Source: Sipunculus nudus
Lineage: Eukaryota; Annelida; Sipuncula; Golfingiida; Sipunculidae
Assembly: GCA_026874595.1 (NCBI GenBank)
Contig: CM049307.1
Location: 57,907,870-57,971,869, forward strand
Direction: 5' to 3'
DNA length: 64,000 nt
In this document: piece by piece, positions 10,196 to 20,845 of the stretch
Numbering within the stretch: position 1 is the stretch's first letter
Layout of the letters: each line of letters starts with the position of its first letter
Notes under the pieces: generated by a model
Database searches by the model: none
What the model was told of the DNA's origin: nothing
The model's input: only the letters and a program-made list of their open reading frames with translations
Position numbers and translations under genes: made by a program

Positions 10196-12644
10196 GAGCA
10201 CATATCACATAAGTAATGTTAAATATGCCTGCTGTGAAAGCGATAAGCCAGTCAGTATATTTATGGTGTGTGTAACATTTGCAAGACCTTATTGGCATAA
10301 CAAATAAAGGTCTCTGTCTGACTCTTCGCTCTAATACAGATTCATGACTCACAGTAATTAATACACATGATATTACCTATAGTTCCATGAACAGTGCATT
10401 CTATATTGTCTGATTATCCTTGTTTAAAGCTTGGATTTCCGAGTTAGAATATTTAATCGCAAAGCGAGACTTCGATTGTTCACTTCTAAGGTTACACTTA
10501 TATACTATAAAGAAAATCAAGGTTTCTCAGAAACTAGAACGAGTATAGCGAAAGGACAAATTTGTATCAAGACAAATATGATTGCTTAACAGTGAAGATA
10601 ACTCATATTCGGACATATCCATTTAGTACTATAAATCATTTAAGTATTACGTTTATTTATAATGAAATATTAATACAAAGCGTTGTGATAGTATAAGATT
10701 ATTTATTGTTTATACGATTCCGTAAAATCAATCAGATACAGCGAAAACGGATAAAGTAGTTCCATGTAATTTCATATCCAGAGCAAAGACAAAAGTTATA
10801 TACATACCAGTGAAACACGAAAATAAACTCTATTTTGTGTTACTGGAGATGTCATCTCAGTGACACATGAACTGAGAGTATAACTAATTGCAATGCACTT
10901 TTACCGACTGAAATGCTTTGAAATGTTAATACCAATATAATTTTACTCAGCCTTGTTCCTTTACCTTTCATAATCTAACATTTTAAAAATCCTTTGTTAT
11001 CAGATGTTATATAACCAACTTGCAGGGGTCTTTCATTTCGCAGTAACAGTATTGTTGGTTTGAGTAGATAATTTACAAAAGGAGACATTATATTCTTCCC
11101 CATTTTGCATACATGTTTGTAAGGATTTCAGCTTTAATGCATTTGGCATTTGAAGGCATGCAACTAGATATAATACAGACGTTAAAGCCTGATTATAATG
11201 TAGGATTTGTCAATTATGTATTTGTAATTTGTATATTTTTTATTTGTTTGAAACTTATACACTGAAATACTTGTCCATCTTAACATGATTTGTGGGTCAA
11301 GTTTGAGGGGAAACCTGCAAAACCTCAAAAGGTTATTGTGTGAGAATAATAATAGATTTGTCCAGATTTGACCATGAAGACCAAGTTCAAGGCCACATAT
11401 TTCCAAACTTCGAGCTCTTAGTAGTTACAAATTGTGTTTCCAAATCGAGATAATAAATGGGCAGTACTTAAAAATATGCACTGCACATTCTCAAGTAATC
11501 CTAAAGACAATTCGGCGGATTTGACTATAACTATTCAAGACAGGGTTCGCTGGATTATCAATTATCGATAACCACAACCAATATAGAAAATTCCTCGCAG
11601 CCGGTTTTATGAGTTTTATGGTTTTAATTAAGTTTTACATTTTTCCTATTATACTTTCTTTCGGTAGTTGATTAGGTTATTAATCCGTTGATCAGGAGTT
11701 TCAGGCAAGGAACTTAATAACGTTCCTCACGTAATTAGCTTACATAAGTGCCACCTCTTACGTTCATCACCGACATTTGTTGTAAATGTTGATATTCCGT
11801 GAGAGGAAGTAAGGATTTTAGGGTTCATATCACATAATAAAAGAAGCTAGGGTGATAAATTACCACAGAAAATTGCCCTAAATCGTGAAAGAGGAGACAC
11901 ATCTATGTGGCCTAACCTCTGCACAACCGGTAAAGATCACACCGCACAGTATATTGTCATCGATCTTGTCCGTTTACGCAAAAGCCTCAGAACAAATGAG
12001 AATTCATGTTGCGTGCTGACCTAACTCAATGCGCAGTCATCCCGCTCGTACATCCATCTAAACCGTCAGATTAAATATCTATAACGGGTAACCTTTAGCT
12101 TGCCCAAGAGGCGATGGAGTTCTTTTCTCCAAAGAAAAAATGCATGAGATAAAAGTAATATTGAAAAAAAGCAGGTCCATCGTAGGATAAAGAATCACTT
12201 GTAATCATAAGTGCTCAGGATGTTTTTCATTTTTTTTTATGAGGAGTGATACGCAAGATACTATCCCATTCATCCTCGTGGCGCTTTTACATTTTACCAG
12301 TGGCCACCTTTAAGCCTCAGGAATTCAGTGACATATTCAAATACTAGATGATTACTTCATGTATAAACCCGGCCTCCCATACGCCGATTTTATTTACCGA
12401 CAGGAAAAAAAAAATCTTCAAGTGATTTTTATGTCTCGCCGTCGGGCGTATGGCCCGCAAACTGATTTAGCGTACACATAATTTCTCATTTCTGGTTTCA
12501 AACCCTGAATTGTTATTGCCGTTATGAATGTTTATACAGAATCATGATCAATGTATTCAAAATCAGGTGCTGACATTTGCTGTACGTAGCTTTATTGTAG
12601 TTTCCACTTTTATATTTATCTGACAAGACAAATGTGTGTGATTT
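10196..12644. other. Long non-coding stretch
   Basis: About 2.4 kb of AT-rich DNA. I find no supported coding exon, RNA gene or repeat copy. The short minus-strand frame at 11,182-11,406 has no recognisable motif. Confidence 0.35.
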
Positions 12645-12960
12645 ACATGAAGAGGCTAACCTACCGGCTTCTGTGATCTGGAGAAATAGAGCACAGGGCT
12701 CAAAGCGGGGAGATCGTGAGTTCGAATATCTGCCGAGGAATGTTGAGATTATTCACCGTCACATCTCTCTCAGAATGAACACTCTGACGGTTTAATGGGG
12801 AACCTGTGCGCAACAGTCATGTTTCACTCACAAACGAGTGCGCCTTTCGGGGGTTCCTCGGAGTTACGACGGGGTAATGAGAATAACACACCCCCGAGAC
12901 CTGCAGGAGTGGAACGCCGAGTCTGGTTGACTCCAGGATCGTCTCATGTATTTCCTGTAA
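12645..12960 (+). repeat. tRNA-headed SINE-like repeat
   Basis: A B-box-like 'gagttcgaatatc' near 12,720 is preceded by a degenerate A-box region ('gagaaatagagcacagg') at tRNA-like distance. The GC-richer body continues for about 200 bp. Only one copy of this type was noticed here. Confidence 0.4.
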
Positions 12961-13179
12961 TGTAGTTCGAAACCTCGATGGAATTCTGCAAATGTAAGCG
13001 TTTACAAATCCAAGCGGTTACCTCCACCAATCGAAATAGCTAAAAAGAGGAGAGGATCACTTATCATATATGTTTAAAACTACGATTAAACAACTTTGCC
13101 TTTCGTGATCACATAGTGCTTTATTGTTAAATGTAGTTTTACTATTATAATTGAATTGTAGTTGGTGCTCGAGACGGTA

Positions 13180-13445
13180 TCAGCACATAGCCGGAGCTAT
13201 GTCCGTACCAGCTCCGTCGGCAAGTACGTAGTTTGACATTTCGGATATGTCATGGATGGTCCGGGTTGAAAGGCGAGTTGGCGGTAGATACAAATTACGC
13301 CAGTGTAGTGAGGATGGTGGAGGAAGCCGGAGAACCCGGAGAGAACCACCGACCTTGGACGGGTCACTACAACCCACTCTCATGGCAACACCTTTGATGA
13401 ACCCGGGTCGTCAAAGGAGAGGGCCGGGCGTTTATTGCGGGCAGT
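13180..13445 (+). repeat. GC-rich dispersed-repeat candidate
   Basis: A GC-rich island containing 'ccggagaacccggagagaa' followed by 'ccaccgacc', preceded by a short palindrome around 'catagccggagctatg'. Frames are open on both strands, as often happens in GC-rich repeats. I treat it as a repeat and not as a gene, because both strands are equally open and no domain is visible. Confidence 0.35.
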
Positions 13446-13754
13446 GATGTTTAAAAAATATAAAACTTTGTTTAGACGTGTAGTGTCTGTTCATGCATTT
13501 TGTGTATTAAGATGACATGTTTCATGAAAGCGTGATATCTGAAATAAGACTAAAAGGCACCTGAGAACATAGTTTTACAATTCCGCTTCGCTTAATTTTT
13601 TATCTGGATTTTGTTTTTAATTATCTAATCTGCGATGTAAAAAAAAAAGAACGAGACATATGGCTCATGTTCATAAAGAACTTTTTTTTTTATTTAAGTC
13701 TATTGAATTCACTATTTCATTTTAAAAATGCAATATAAAGCTAGATATTTGCAG

Positions 13755-14010
13755 TCTTAGAGTGCAGACCTCCAACATGGCAGCTTACTACTCCGTATGG
13801 CATTGTCAGAAATGCAGCATTTTTTCCTTAAAAAAAATTGCTTGGTCAAAATTGTGGACAGGATCACCCCCAAAATTTAATCGGTTGTCCCTTGTATCGT
13901 AAACGAGCTATCCTGAAAATTTCATTAAAACCTGTCACTAACTTTTTGAGTATTGTTGTTAACAATAAACTGATGCTGTTGCACGAAGCGGGGACATAAT
14001 CCTTAAAAAA
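13755..14010 (+). repeat. Repeat E, copy 1 (partner at 44.4 kb)
   Basis: Shared blocks in order with 44,380-44,640: 'gcagacctcc', 'tatggcattgtcagaaa', 'gcagcattttttc', 'cccctaaaattaaat'-type, 'cttgtatc', 'ctgaaaatttcat'. The open minus-strand frame at 13,864-14,070 lies inside the repeat. Confidence 0.65.
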
Positions 14011-14752
14011 GCAAATGTTTGACAGCAGAGTGCTCCAAAAATACTCAAAATCCATATCTGACAAATTCATAACATATTTTCATCACTTTTTTTTCAAATG
14101 AAAAAACACATTTATATCATCAAAACCTTTGTGCAAGAAATAATATTCCTAAACAGATAAAATAAAACTTTAAAATTCAAGTCATGGGTCTGGAATCGTG
14201 GGTTTATAGTTCTTTAAGAATACATTACGTTTAATTGAACCTTGACAAATGAAAAACGGGACGCAAGGCGAACGACCGTCCCAACCGCAAACCATATTAA
14301 AGGGAGATGGATTTGACTGCAGCTGCAAAATAATGGTAGACACGCCAGGAATAAGCCGCATGTCTCAGTAATTTTGTTTTAATTGTTAGAAGATTCCGTG
14401 GGCGATGTCAACTGACAGGCCCGTGGGAAGCCTGGATGAAGTTGTCACTTCGTTGAATTGCCGAGGCATAGGGCTAAAATATACCCCACGGTGACAAACA
14501 GCGAGAGGACCGAGCGCTTCTTATGTTTAGATTAAGGGACCTTGCGGAATGACTAAAGTAAAAAGATTGTGTTGCTTGTTTTACTGCCCGCAGCGAAGGA
14601 AGGTTGACACAATGTTGATTATGAAGCAAGTATTTAACCATATAGCTGACTCTTCAGGAGGTAGGCCTGTAGCAAATGTAACTCATCTGAAGTTTGCGGT
14701 ACCCTCTTCTGGTTTAAATTATGAATAGAACTGTGTAGAGGGTTTCAGTAAG
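14011..14752. other. Non-coding stretch
   Basis: No supported gene. A polypyrimidine-poor region leads to a candidate acceptor AG at 14,751-14,752. Confidence 0.35.
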
Positions 14753-14889
14753 GACATTCGGAATATGGAATGCGAGCCAGAGACCGAAACCATGGGACCC
14801 AAGACCGAGACGAGGGGGACATTCCTGTCTGCAAACATTGCAATCCGGGTACTGATGAGTATGTTGTGCATACGCCGTATTGCAGATAA
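14753..14889 (+). CDS. Possible terminal exon, unassigned
   Basis: After the AG at 14,751-14,752 a frame runs to a TAA at 14,887-14,889. It ends in the Cys/His-containing 'VCKHCNPGTDEYVVHTPYC', which looks more protein-like than most of this window. GC content is higher than in the flanks, and this is not obviously part of any repeat here. I do not recognise the family. The acceptor has only a weak pyrimidine tract, and no other exon was found. Chance is a realistic alternative. Confidence 0.2.
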
Positions 14890-14989
14890 CTACTAGACAC
14901 CATCACTCCGAAGAGCTGGGCCATCGATCGTGACTTGAACAGGGGGCTAGGCGGGACCTTGTCTGCATTTACTAATTGTTTTGCCATAT

Positions 14990-15345
14990 TCCCAGGTGAA
15001 TTCTTGCATAAGTGACCCTAAACTTGTGAATATTCTGAGAAATACGGAGTTGATTCTTCCATGACCCATTCCCGAAATGCCCTGAAAATTTCATGAGATT
15101 CCGTTCTAGCCGTAACAACACGACTCAGTAGGCATCTATTTTGGGTTGGTAAGCCTAACTTGACAGCACCAGTTCGCTGGTTGTAGATTTTCTAAAGGTA
15201 GTGAGCTAAAATGGCGCTTATTCCATTCATGATTATGTGAGCTATATTATGAATAAACACACACACACAAACACACGCACAAACAACGACACAAGAGCGG
15301 GATTGAACGCATATTCTCCTGGGGAAGGCATTTACTGGTTTCCAG
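14990..15345 (-). repeat. SINE-A copy, interrupted
   Basis: On the minus strand it starts with 'aggagaatatgcgttcaatc', a (GT)-rich tract, 'cataatcatgaatggaat', then unrelated sequence, then resumes with 'aacggaatctcatgaaattt', 'tcagggcatttcgggaa', and the 'aagaattcacctggg' block. The break lies exactly in the 'gaacggaatct' motif that other copies keep intact. Confidence 0.65.
15110..15220 (-). mobile_element. Insertion of repeat F inside SINE-A
   Basis: About 110 bp that contains 'cgactcagtaggcat' and 'ggtaagcctaacttgac' splits the SINE-A copy. 'ggaat' occurs on both sides of the break, compatible with a short target duplication. Related stretches lie at 26.52 and 39.59 kb. Confidence 0.5.
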
Positions 15346-16085
15346 ACCAAGTCTGATTTATAGAATGATAACCTATACATACCAACCATTGTTTTACAGT
15401 CCACGTTATTGTGATGGAGGCACATATCTGAGTAAACCCAAAGATACATCATCAAACAATTTTCTCATTGTGCTACCTGTGAATTCAACACAAAGACATT
15501 GCTGGACTTTGGAAGAAAATAAAATGAAATCAGAGATGTGTTCAATCTAAAAATGTATCTGATTTCACAGAAAGAAATCTGACCATGTTCAACAGCTTTG
15601 TTTCATGTCTTCCTGTGCAGTACAAACTTTATTAGAATTTCAGACCGCCTATTGGAGCTTTATTGTCAGTTCACCAAGCGTTTCTTTCCTACTTCCTGGC
15701 AACGTATCACATGGCGCATTGTTGTGTAAACAATGTCTAAACTTCAAAGAAGGTTATCTTTCCTATTATTTATGAATAGATTCAGTGGAACTTAAAAGGA
15801 TGCTACCACAGAAAAAAGTAGTAATAGATTGCTTTTAATATTGACTACAGTGATATAAAGATAATTTAGAATAAAATATAGACAATTCCACAATGAAGAG
15901 TTTCAACGTCTTCAGATTACTTTCGTCAATTAAATTGTGCATTTTTTTCAATCAGTCAACGGAAGGTATTAGAATAATAGCTGTTTAGAAACATTTTGAA
16001 TCAACACGTACTAAAGAGATATAAAAAAGTTACTTCTTCGACTGTACAATCGCAAGGGAAGTCTCCCAGGGGGTGGGTCGAAATA
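15346..16085. other. Non-coding stretch
   Basis: No supported gene. The 61-codon plus-strand frame at 15,365 starts at the edge of the SINE copy and has no motif. Confidence 0.35.
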
Positions 16086-16108
16086 CATATTCCCCCTACC
16101 GTATTCTT

Positions 16109-16171
<63 letters not shown>
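16086..16171. repeat. Flank block plus (TA)n array, left copy
   Basis: The block 'acatattccccctaccgtat', then 'tcttcc', leads into a pure TA array at 16,114-16,171. A near copy of the block followed by another TA array occurs at 18,070-18,191, on the other side of the gag relic. Confidence 0.8.
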
Positions 16172-16173
<2 letters not shown>

Positions 16174-16177
<4 letters not shown>

Positions 16178-16306
16178 ACGGGGTGACATAAAAGCGGACC
16201 GAAGCGCTAGCGAAGCGGTTTGTACGCCGGACTTGTGCGCCACCAACATGGGTACGAAACCGGGATCGGCCCAATGTTTTCCCCTGAAAAATTTGTCTTT
16301 GTAACA
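16174..16306 (+). mobile_element. Solo LTR of the tRNA-bearing TRIM family
   Basis: A 133-bp unit starting TGTTACGGGG and ending TTTGTAACA. It is collinear with both LTRs of the miniature element at 36,210-36,627, including 'ataaaagcggaccgaa', A box 'tagcgaagcggt' (16,208-16,219) and 'acgccggacttgtgcgcc'. Its B box is decayed (ggtacgaaacc). No second LTR, primer site or internal region follows, so it is solo or truncated. It sits inside TA-rich DNA, which hides any target duplication. Confidence 0.7.
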
Positions 16307-16329
16307 ATGTATATATATGTATTGTTACA
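16300..16329. repeat. 9-bp perfect inverted repeat at the junction of two LTR ends
   Basis: TGTAACAAT at 16,300-16,308 and ATTGTTACA at 16,321-16,329 are reverse complements around a 12-bp TA-rich spacer. It arises because the end of one LTR-like unit abuts the start of another. Confidence 0.85.
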
Positions 16330-16910
16330 GGTGTATGTTTAATTGTGCGCAGGAGTGTTATATGTGTTTGTTGACATTCTGATTCATGTTGCGCATGCAG
16401 GCATAGTTCGTTGCTATAGGAATCCTGCTTGTTGGGCCCTGACTCACGTGTTGTGTCTAAAGCGTAGTGACACAGCGTTCTTTTTTCTTCTAGATGTTTC
16501 GGGTCTCTTCATGTGCGTGTGTATTCTTCTTTGGAATCACCCATTTCTAGAATTTTCGGATGAGAATCTATAAATTAGGGGCTACGGTTAGAGCCGGCAG
16601 AAAGGAAAATACCAGCGAGCATTAAGAGTGTTCCTTTTTCGTCAGTTTTTGGACCTTACCGATAATTGCAGTGGGGTCAGATATTTAACAAACTTTATAC
16701 AAATTTAATACGGACTGTCTCCAGTTTGCCTTAGGATTATTATTATTTACGTGGATTATCGGTGTTAAAGGACTCTTGTTTAGCTTTGACAGTGGTGGTA
16801 TCCAATTCAAAGCCTAAGATCCGGAGACCCTGGTACTGTACATTTTATTGTTATACTGTGTAATTGCATTGATATAGTGTATTGTAATGTGAGGATTGTT
16901 CTAAGAATAA
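16323..16910 (+). mobile_element. LTR-like leader of a Ty3/gypsy relic
   Basis: It begins TGTTACAGGTG, the same 11 bases that begin the reverse-oriented solo LTR at 42,402. A TATAAAT lies at 16,569-16,575, placed as an LTR promoter would be, with a purine-rich start region after it. The gag relic starts at 16,911. I cannot place the LTR end or primer site: 'gtggggtcag' near 16,671 is a possible site but is unproven. The 76-codon frame in this leader has no motif. Confidence 0.5.
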
Positions 16911-18008
16911 ATGGCAGATTTCAAACCAGAGGCATTTTTTGAAGATCCCGACCCTGATCAACTTGAACAGTTGACAAAAGATCAGTTGTTGCGTTTGGGG
17001 CAACACTTATGGTTAGGTGTGAAAAAAACTTTGAGTAAGCCCGATATCCTTGCTAAAATCATGCAAGATCTATTTAGCAAAGGTTTAATTGAAGAGAGTA
17101 AAGTGGAAACATAAAAAAGTGACAGCCTTGCTTTGCAGTTGGAATTAAAACCGTTAGAAAAAGAAATTGAGTTACAACGACTGGAGTTAGAAAGACTTAA
17201 ACTAGAACATAGTCTACATGCTGCCCTAACACACAGTTTTGAAGTTACTGAACACATTAGACTTGTCCAATCTTTTCAAGAAAAAGAGGTTGATAAATAT
17301 TTCTTACATTTTGAGAAGGTCGCTGAAAGTTAAAATGGCCTAAGGAAAAGTGGACTATGCTATTATAAAGTGTATTGACTAGCCAGGCCAGAGAAATTTA
17401 TACAGAGCTTTCAGTAGAAGCCGCTGATGACTGTAACCAGGATAAACGCTTAATCCTCAACGTTATGAGTTAGTTCCGGAGGCATACCGCCAGATATTCA
17501 GAAATTGGGAAAAGCACAAAGACCTATGTAGAATTTGCTAGGACTAAAGAGCAGTTGTATGATCGCTGGTGTAGTTCTAAAAATGTAGAGAAAGATTATG
17601 ACAATTTGCGCAAGTTGATTTTGCTTGAAGAATTTAAGCGCTGCATTAACGCAGATGTTAAAACTTTTCTTTATGAGAAAAGTCTGAAACACTTGACATT
17701 GCTGCTCAATTAGCTGATGATTATTCATAGACACATAAATTGTCCTTTACTAGCAAATCAAACCAGTCATTCATTCACAAACAAGAATGTAAATCAGTAT
17801 GGTCAAAGAAGTTTAAGGCGCAGTACTACTACTAGTAATCCTGATAGTTCAACAAAGTCCATTGCTACACCTCAGTCTACTTCCACTGTGTCTGAGTCCA
17901 ACAAAGACAAGTCATTTTCAAAGAAAGTCTGTAATTACTGCAAAAAGGAAGGTCATCTAATATCTGACTGCAGGAAATTTGCCAATAAACCAAAGAGCAA
18001 TCCTCTGT

Positions 18009-18010
<2 letters not shown>
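16911..18010 (+). pseudogene. Broken Ty3/gypsy-type gag with CCHC zinc knuckle
   Basis: Gag is the structural protein of LTR retrotransposons that packages the RNA. The frame opens at 16,911 (MADFKPEAFF...) with an acidic N-terminal part, then a leucine/glutamate-rich probable coiled coil near 17,140-17,220. Next come the capsid-like motifs 'VDKYFLHFEKVAE' and 'REIYTELSVEA', 'LVPEAYRQ' with 'RNWEKH', and 'LILLEEFKRCI'. A Ser/Thr-rich stretch leads to the nucleocapsid knuckle '[14 protein letters not shown]' (17,930-17,971; spacing C-X2-C-X4-H-X4-C). The motifs match those of invertebrate Metaviridae gag proteins as I know them. The gene is dead: stops interrupt it near 17,112 and 17,331 and further stops and frame changes follow before the knuckle. 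No protease, reverse transcriptase or integrase follows: the sequence runs into CTGTAACA at 18,005-18,012 and then a TA array. Confidence 0.8.
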
Positions 18011-18012
<2 letters not shown>

Positions 18013-18064
<52 letters not shown>

Positions 18065-18098
18065 CACTGAACATATTCCTCATAGCGTATTCTTCCTC

Positions 18099-18191
<93 letters not shown>
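18013..18191. repeat. Two (TA)n arrays with the right-hand flank block
   Basis: TA arrays at 18,013-18,062 and about 18,100-18,191. Between them 'acatattcctcatagcgtat', then 'tcttcc', copies the block at 16,086. Confidence 0.85.
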
Positions 18192-18197
<6 letters not shown>

Positions 18198-18626
18198 GGA
18201 TAATGATTAAATAAATGTGGTAAATGGTCAAGCTAAATGACCCCCCCCCTCCCCTTCTCCATATTCCTCTATCTGCCTCTATCTGCTGAACTACGCAGAA
18301 AACAGACCGTCCTTTGCTTAATGCTTGGAGTTTGTAACATAATCACCATTGATTCCTCTTTTTCAAAGAAAGTTTAAACTCGTCCAGCTCTTCATTCAAA
18401 GCATGATTAAAGCATCGAGAATACCCCTGTCTTTATAAAGCTTCTGGTAATCGCAACTGATTAGGCTCACACGGCGTAATAGAAGCCTTTAATTGTCATG
18501 TTTCTCTCCACTCAGTTAATTTCCTCGTGTTGGAAGTTGTGAACAGAAGCGTGAGGGACGCCAGAGTGGGCCGCAGCATGTCATCGCCAGTAAAAACGGA
18601 GAAGCTCTGTTCCGTGAAATGGAATG
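18192..18626. other. Non-coding stretch
   Basis: No supported gene. A C9 run lies near 18,241. Confidence 0.35.
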
Positions 18627-18689
18627 CAGGGGCGAAGCAAGGACTTGGGAAGGGGAGGGGACCAAAATATTTGACAAGGCAACTGAAGC

Positions 18690-18690
<1 letters not shown>

Positions 18691-18750
<60 letters not shown>
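18691..18750. repeat. Compound (TA)n(GT)n microsatellite
   Basis: About 12 TA steps, then about 18 GT steps. Confidence 0.95.
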
Positions 18751-18751
<1 letters not shown>

Positions 18752-19002
18752 TCTCACATGTTTTGATTCCAGTAAGAACCAGTAAGAAATATCAGCACAA
18801 GATGAATAAATAAAAATAAATATCATTTTTGCAAGATCAAACCCAATGAAATTTATAATTTTCATTAAACAATAAATTAATTACTACATGTAGAATGCTG
18901 TATATTGAAAAAAAGTCCCAAGTGATAGAATTTTATTATTTTTTTTTAATGAAAATTTAATCATTATTTGACCGGGAAGACGGGTGTACTGGAAGGGAGC
19001 GT

Positions 19003-19019
19003 GGGGGGGGGGGGGGGGG
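19003..19019. repeat. G17 homopolymer
   Basis: Seventeen consecutive G. The length may be affected by sequencing error. Confidence 0.8.
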
Positions 19020-19055
19020 AGGTCGTGGCCCCCTACTAGCCCCATTTTGCCACTG

Positions 19056-20515
19056 CTATAACAGAGGGTGTTATTCAATGCCCGGCCAATTAGGCCGAAA
19101 AAAAGATTGGTTCCTAAGGCTCTTTTTCCAGAAATCATCCAAAGTTTTCATCCTTTTAATTGTCGGTTTCCGATATGAATCGCGTACACAATGACACAGG
19201 ATTTTTTGCTTAAATGAAAGGAACTTTAATGAAAATAATATTATTTTTTTTCAGATTTGCCTGAGCAGTTGGAACTGGTTATTTGACTTTTTTTTCTACT
19301 GATATCTAAAACTAAAGGGTTAATACGGTCAGAATTGAAGTATATGGTTTTTTTGCCCTTAGGTGTTTGTTTGAAGCAACAATGTGTAATTATTATGACA
19401 CGACTGAGCCAATTTCTAAAAGTAACGGAAACCATTTTTTTTTCCTTGAATGCGTTATTATGCGTTGCCCTCGTGATGTACAATTTGTAATCGGAGAGTT
19501 TGTCTGTTTGCAAAGCAAAATATACAGGGAATTTCATTCTTAAAATTGTTTTTATGGTTGGAAGTAAAATTATCCAGTTATAGTGCAAGCTTTATTTAGT
19601 ATTACATCTACAGAGTTCCATTTCGGTTTCGGAATACGTGAACCAAAAGCACTAGCACACGCTTCCTCCCGTTTTATATCATAGTGTTAAAAGCAGTCCC
19701 GGTGACTACTGCACCTGCGGCCCCTGGGCGTGTAATGTACACCAAGGTCTTAACGTCGAGAAACATGCGAAAGGCGTTTTGTGAGCGAAAGACCATCCGA
19801 AAAATCGATAGATGGGAGGTCGTTTTTTTAAAGCGAATTACCAAGAAAAAGAAATCCTGATAACTCTAATCAATTTATTTTCAGATCCAAAATGTTCAAA
19901 ATGATCTTAAGAGTTAGCCGTGGTATATAAAGACACAAAATGCAATGATTTGCAATTATTTAATGCCTTTTTAATCTTATTCTTCGATGTATAATAATAA
20001 ATAGTTTCTTTATTCGACATTCACATGAACGTTCCTTAACTCGGTTTCCTATCGTCTTTCAGTCAGACCTCTGATGCAGCCAAATTAATGTCCAGAAAAA
20101 AATATATTCAATCTAGTAAATATAAGCAGATCTGTGTTAAAAAAGCTGTAATATAATATGACAACTTAATTTCTTTGAATTTTACTACTTCTTTATCAAC
20201 GATATGCCATAAGAGTCCATTATTAACCCTTAACCTTTTTCCTTGCTCAGTATCTTTAATAAATTACAGTGATATTTCGTTATTATGGCCGATTCCTATA
20301 TTTAGTAAAACATTAACCTTAGGATCAAGAATTCCTCTTGTTTCGCTTGGTTATTGCTGAAATATATCAAAACCGTTCTTTTCTTCTGATAGAAATAATA
20401 AATGAGAGCTTTATTTCATGAAAACGTGGTAAAATGGCTGGTAAGCTAGGAGTAAATCTAGGAAAGATTTATTTTGGAGAGCCGAGGGCTGCAATTCTTA
20501 ATTTATGGAAATGAT
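19056..20515. other. Long non-coding stretch
   Basis: The largest frame is 115 codons on the minus strand (19,241-19,588). It is lysine-rich, lacks any motif I recognise and lies in AT-rich DNA. Nothing else can be supported. Confidence 0.35.
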
Positions 20516-20519
20516 GATT

Positions 20520-20845
20520 AACAAGGGTCAGTGGATAAGATATTTAATCTGACTTGATGTGTTTAAAATGTATGTGTGTTTTTATCGCTTCTGTCAGGAG
20601 GGTATGCGTTCAATCCCGTCCGTGTGTTTGTGTGTGTGTGTTTGTTCCCAACATAACCCACGCAATCATGAACGGAATCTCGTGAAACTTGCAGAATATT
20701 TTAGGAATAGGCCTATGAAGAATAGATTAGATTTTGGTGTCCATCCATTCAGGAGCGTCATCAAGGAGTATTAACAAATGAAAGGTGACTTAATGATGCA
20801 CGAATAAACCTCCGAATGTTGGCAAAAAATAAGTGAATGCTGACT
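20520..20845 (+). repeat. SINE-A copy with tRNA-like head
   Basis: The most head-complete copy. An A-box-like 'cagtggataagat' is followed at tRNA-like distance by 'gcgttcaatcccg', a weak B box. The family body follows: a (GT)-rich tract, 'cccaacataacccacgcaat', 'catgaacggaatctcgtg', 'caggagcgtcatcaagg', 'gatgcacgaataaacctccg'. The copy stops before the 'gggagcatccc' block. The 71-codon frame inside is not a gene. Confidence 0.65.

Larger units (their letters stand above)
18627..19055. mobile_element. hAT-like non-autonomous element candidate
   Basis: The left end CAGGGGCGAAGC and the right end (minus strand) CAGTGGCAAAAT resemble the CAGNGGC termini of hAT DNA elements. Both are followed by G-rich sequence. 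Inside are a (TA)n(GT)n microsatellite (18,691-18,750) and a G17 run (19,003-19,019). An 8-bp target duplication was not found: atggaatg on the left, ctataaca on the right. The call therefore rests on the termini alone. Confidence 0.35.

Noticed and set aside
16001-16304. 102-codon frame across the TA array
   Set aside because: It is produced by Ile/Tyr codons of the TA repeat. The same kind of frame appears at every TA array in the window.
18627-19055. Fully bounded hAT element
   Set aside because: The ends resemble hAT termini, but the expected 8-bp target duplication is absent, so it is kept only as a low-confidence candidate.
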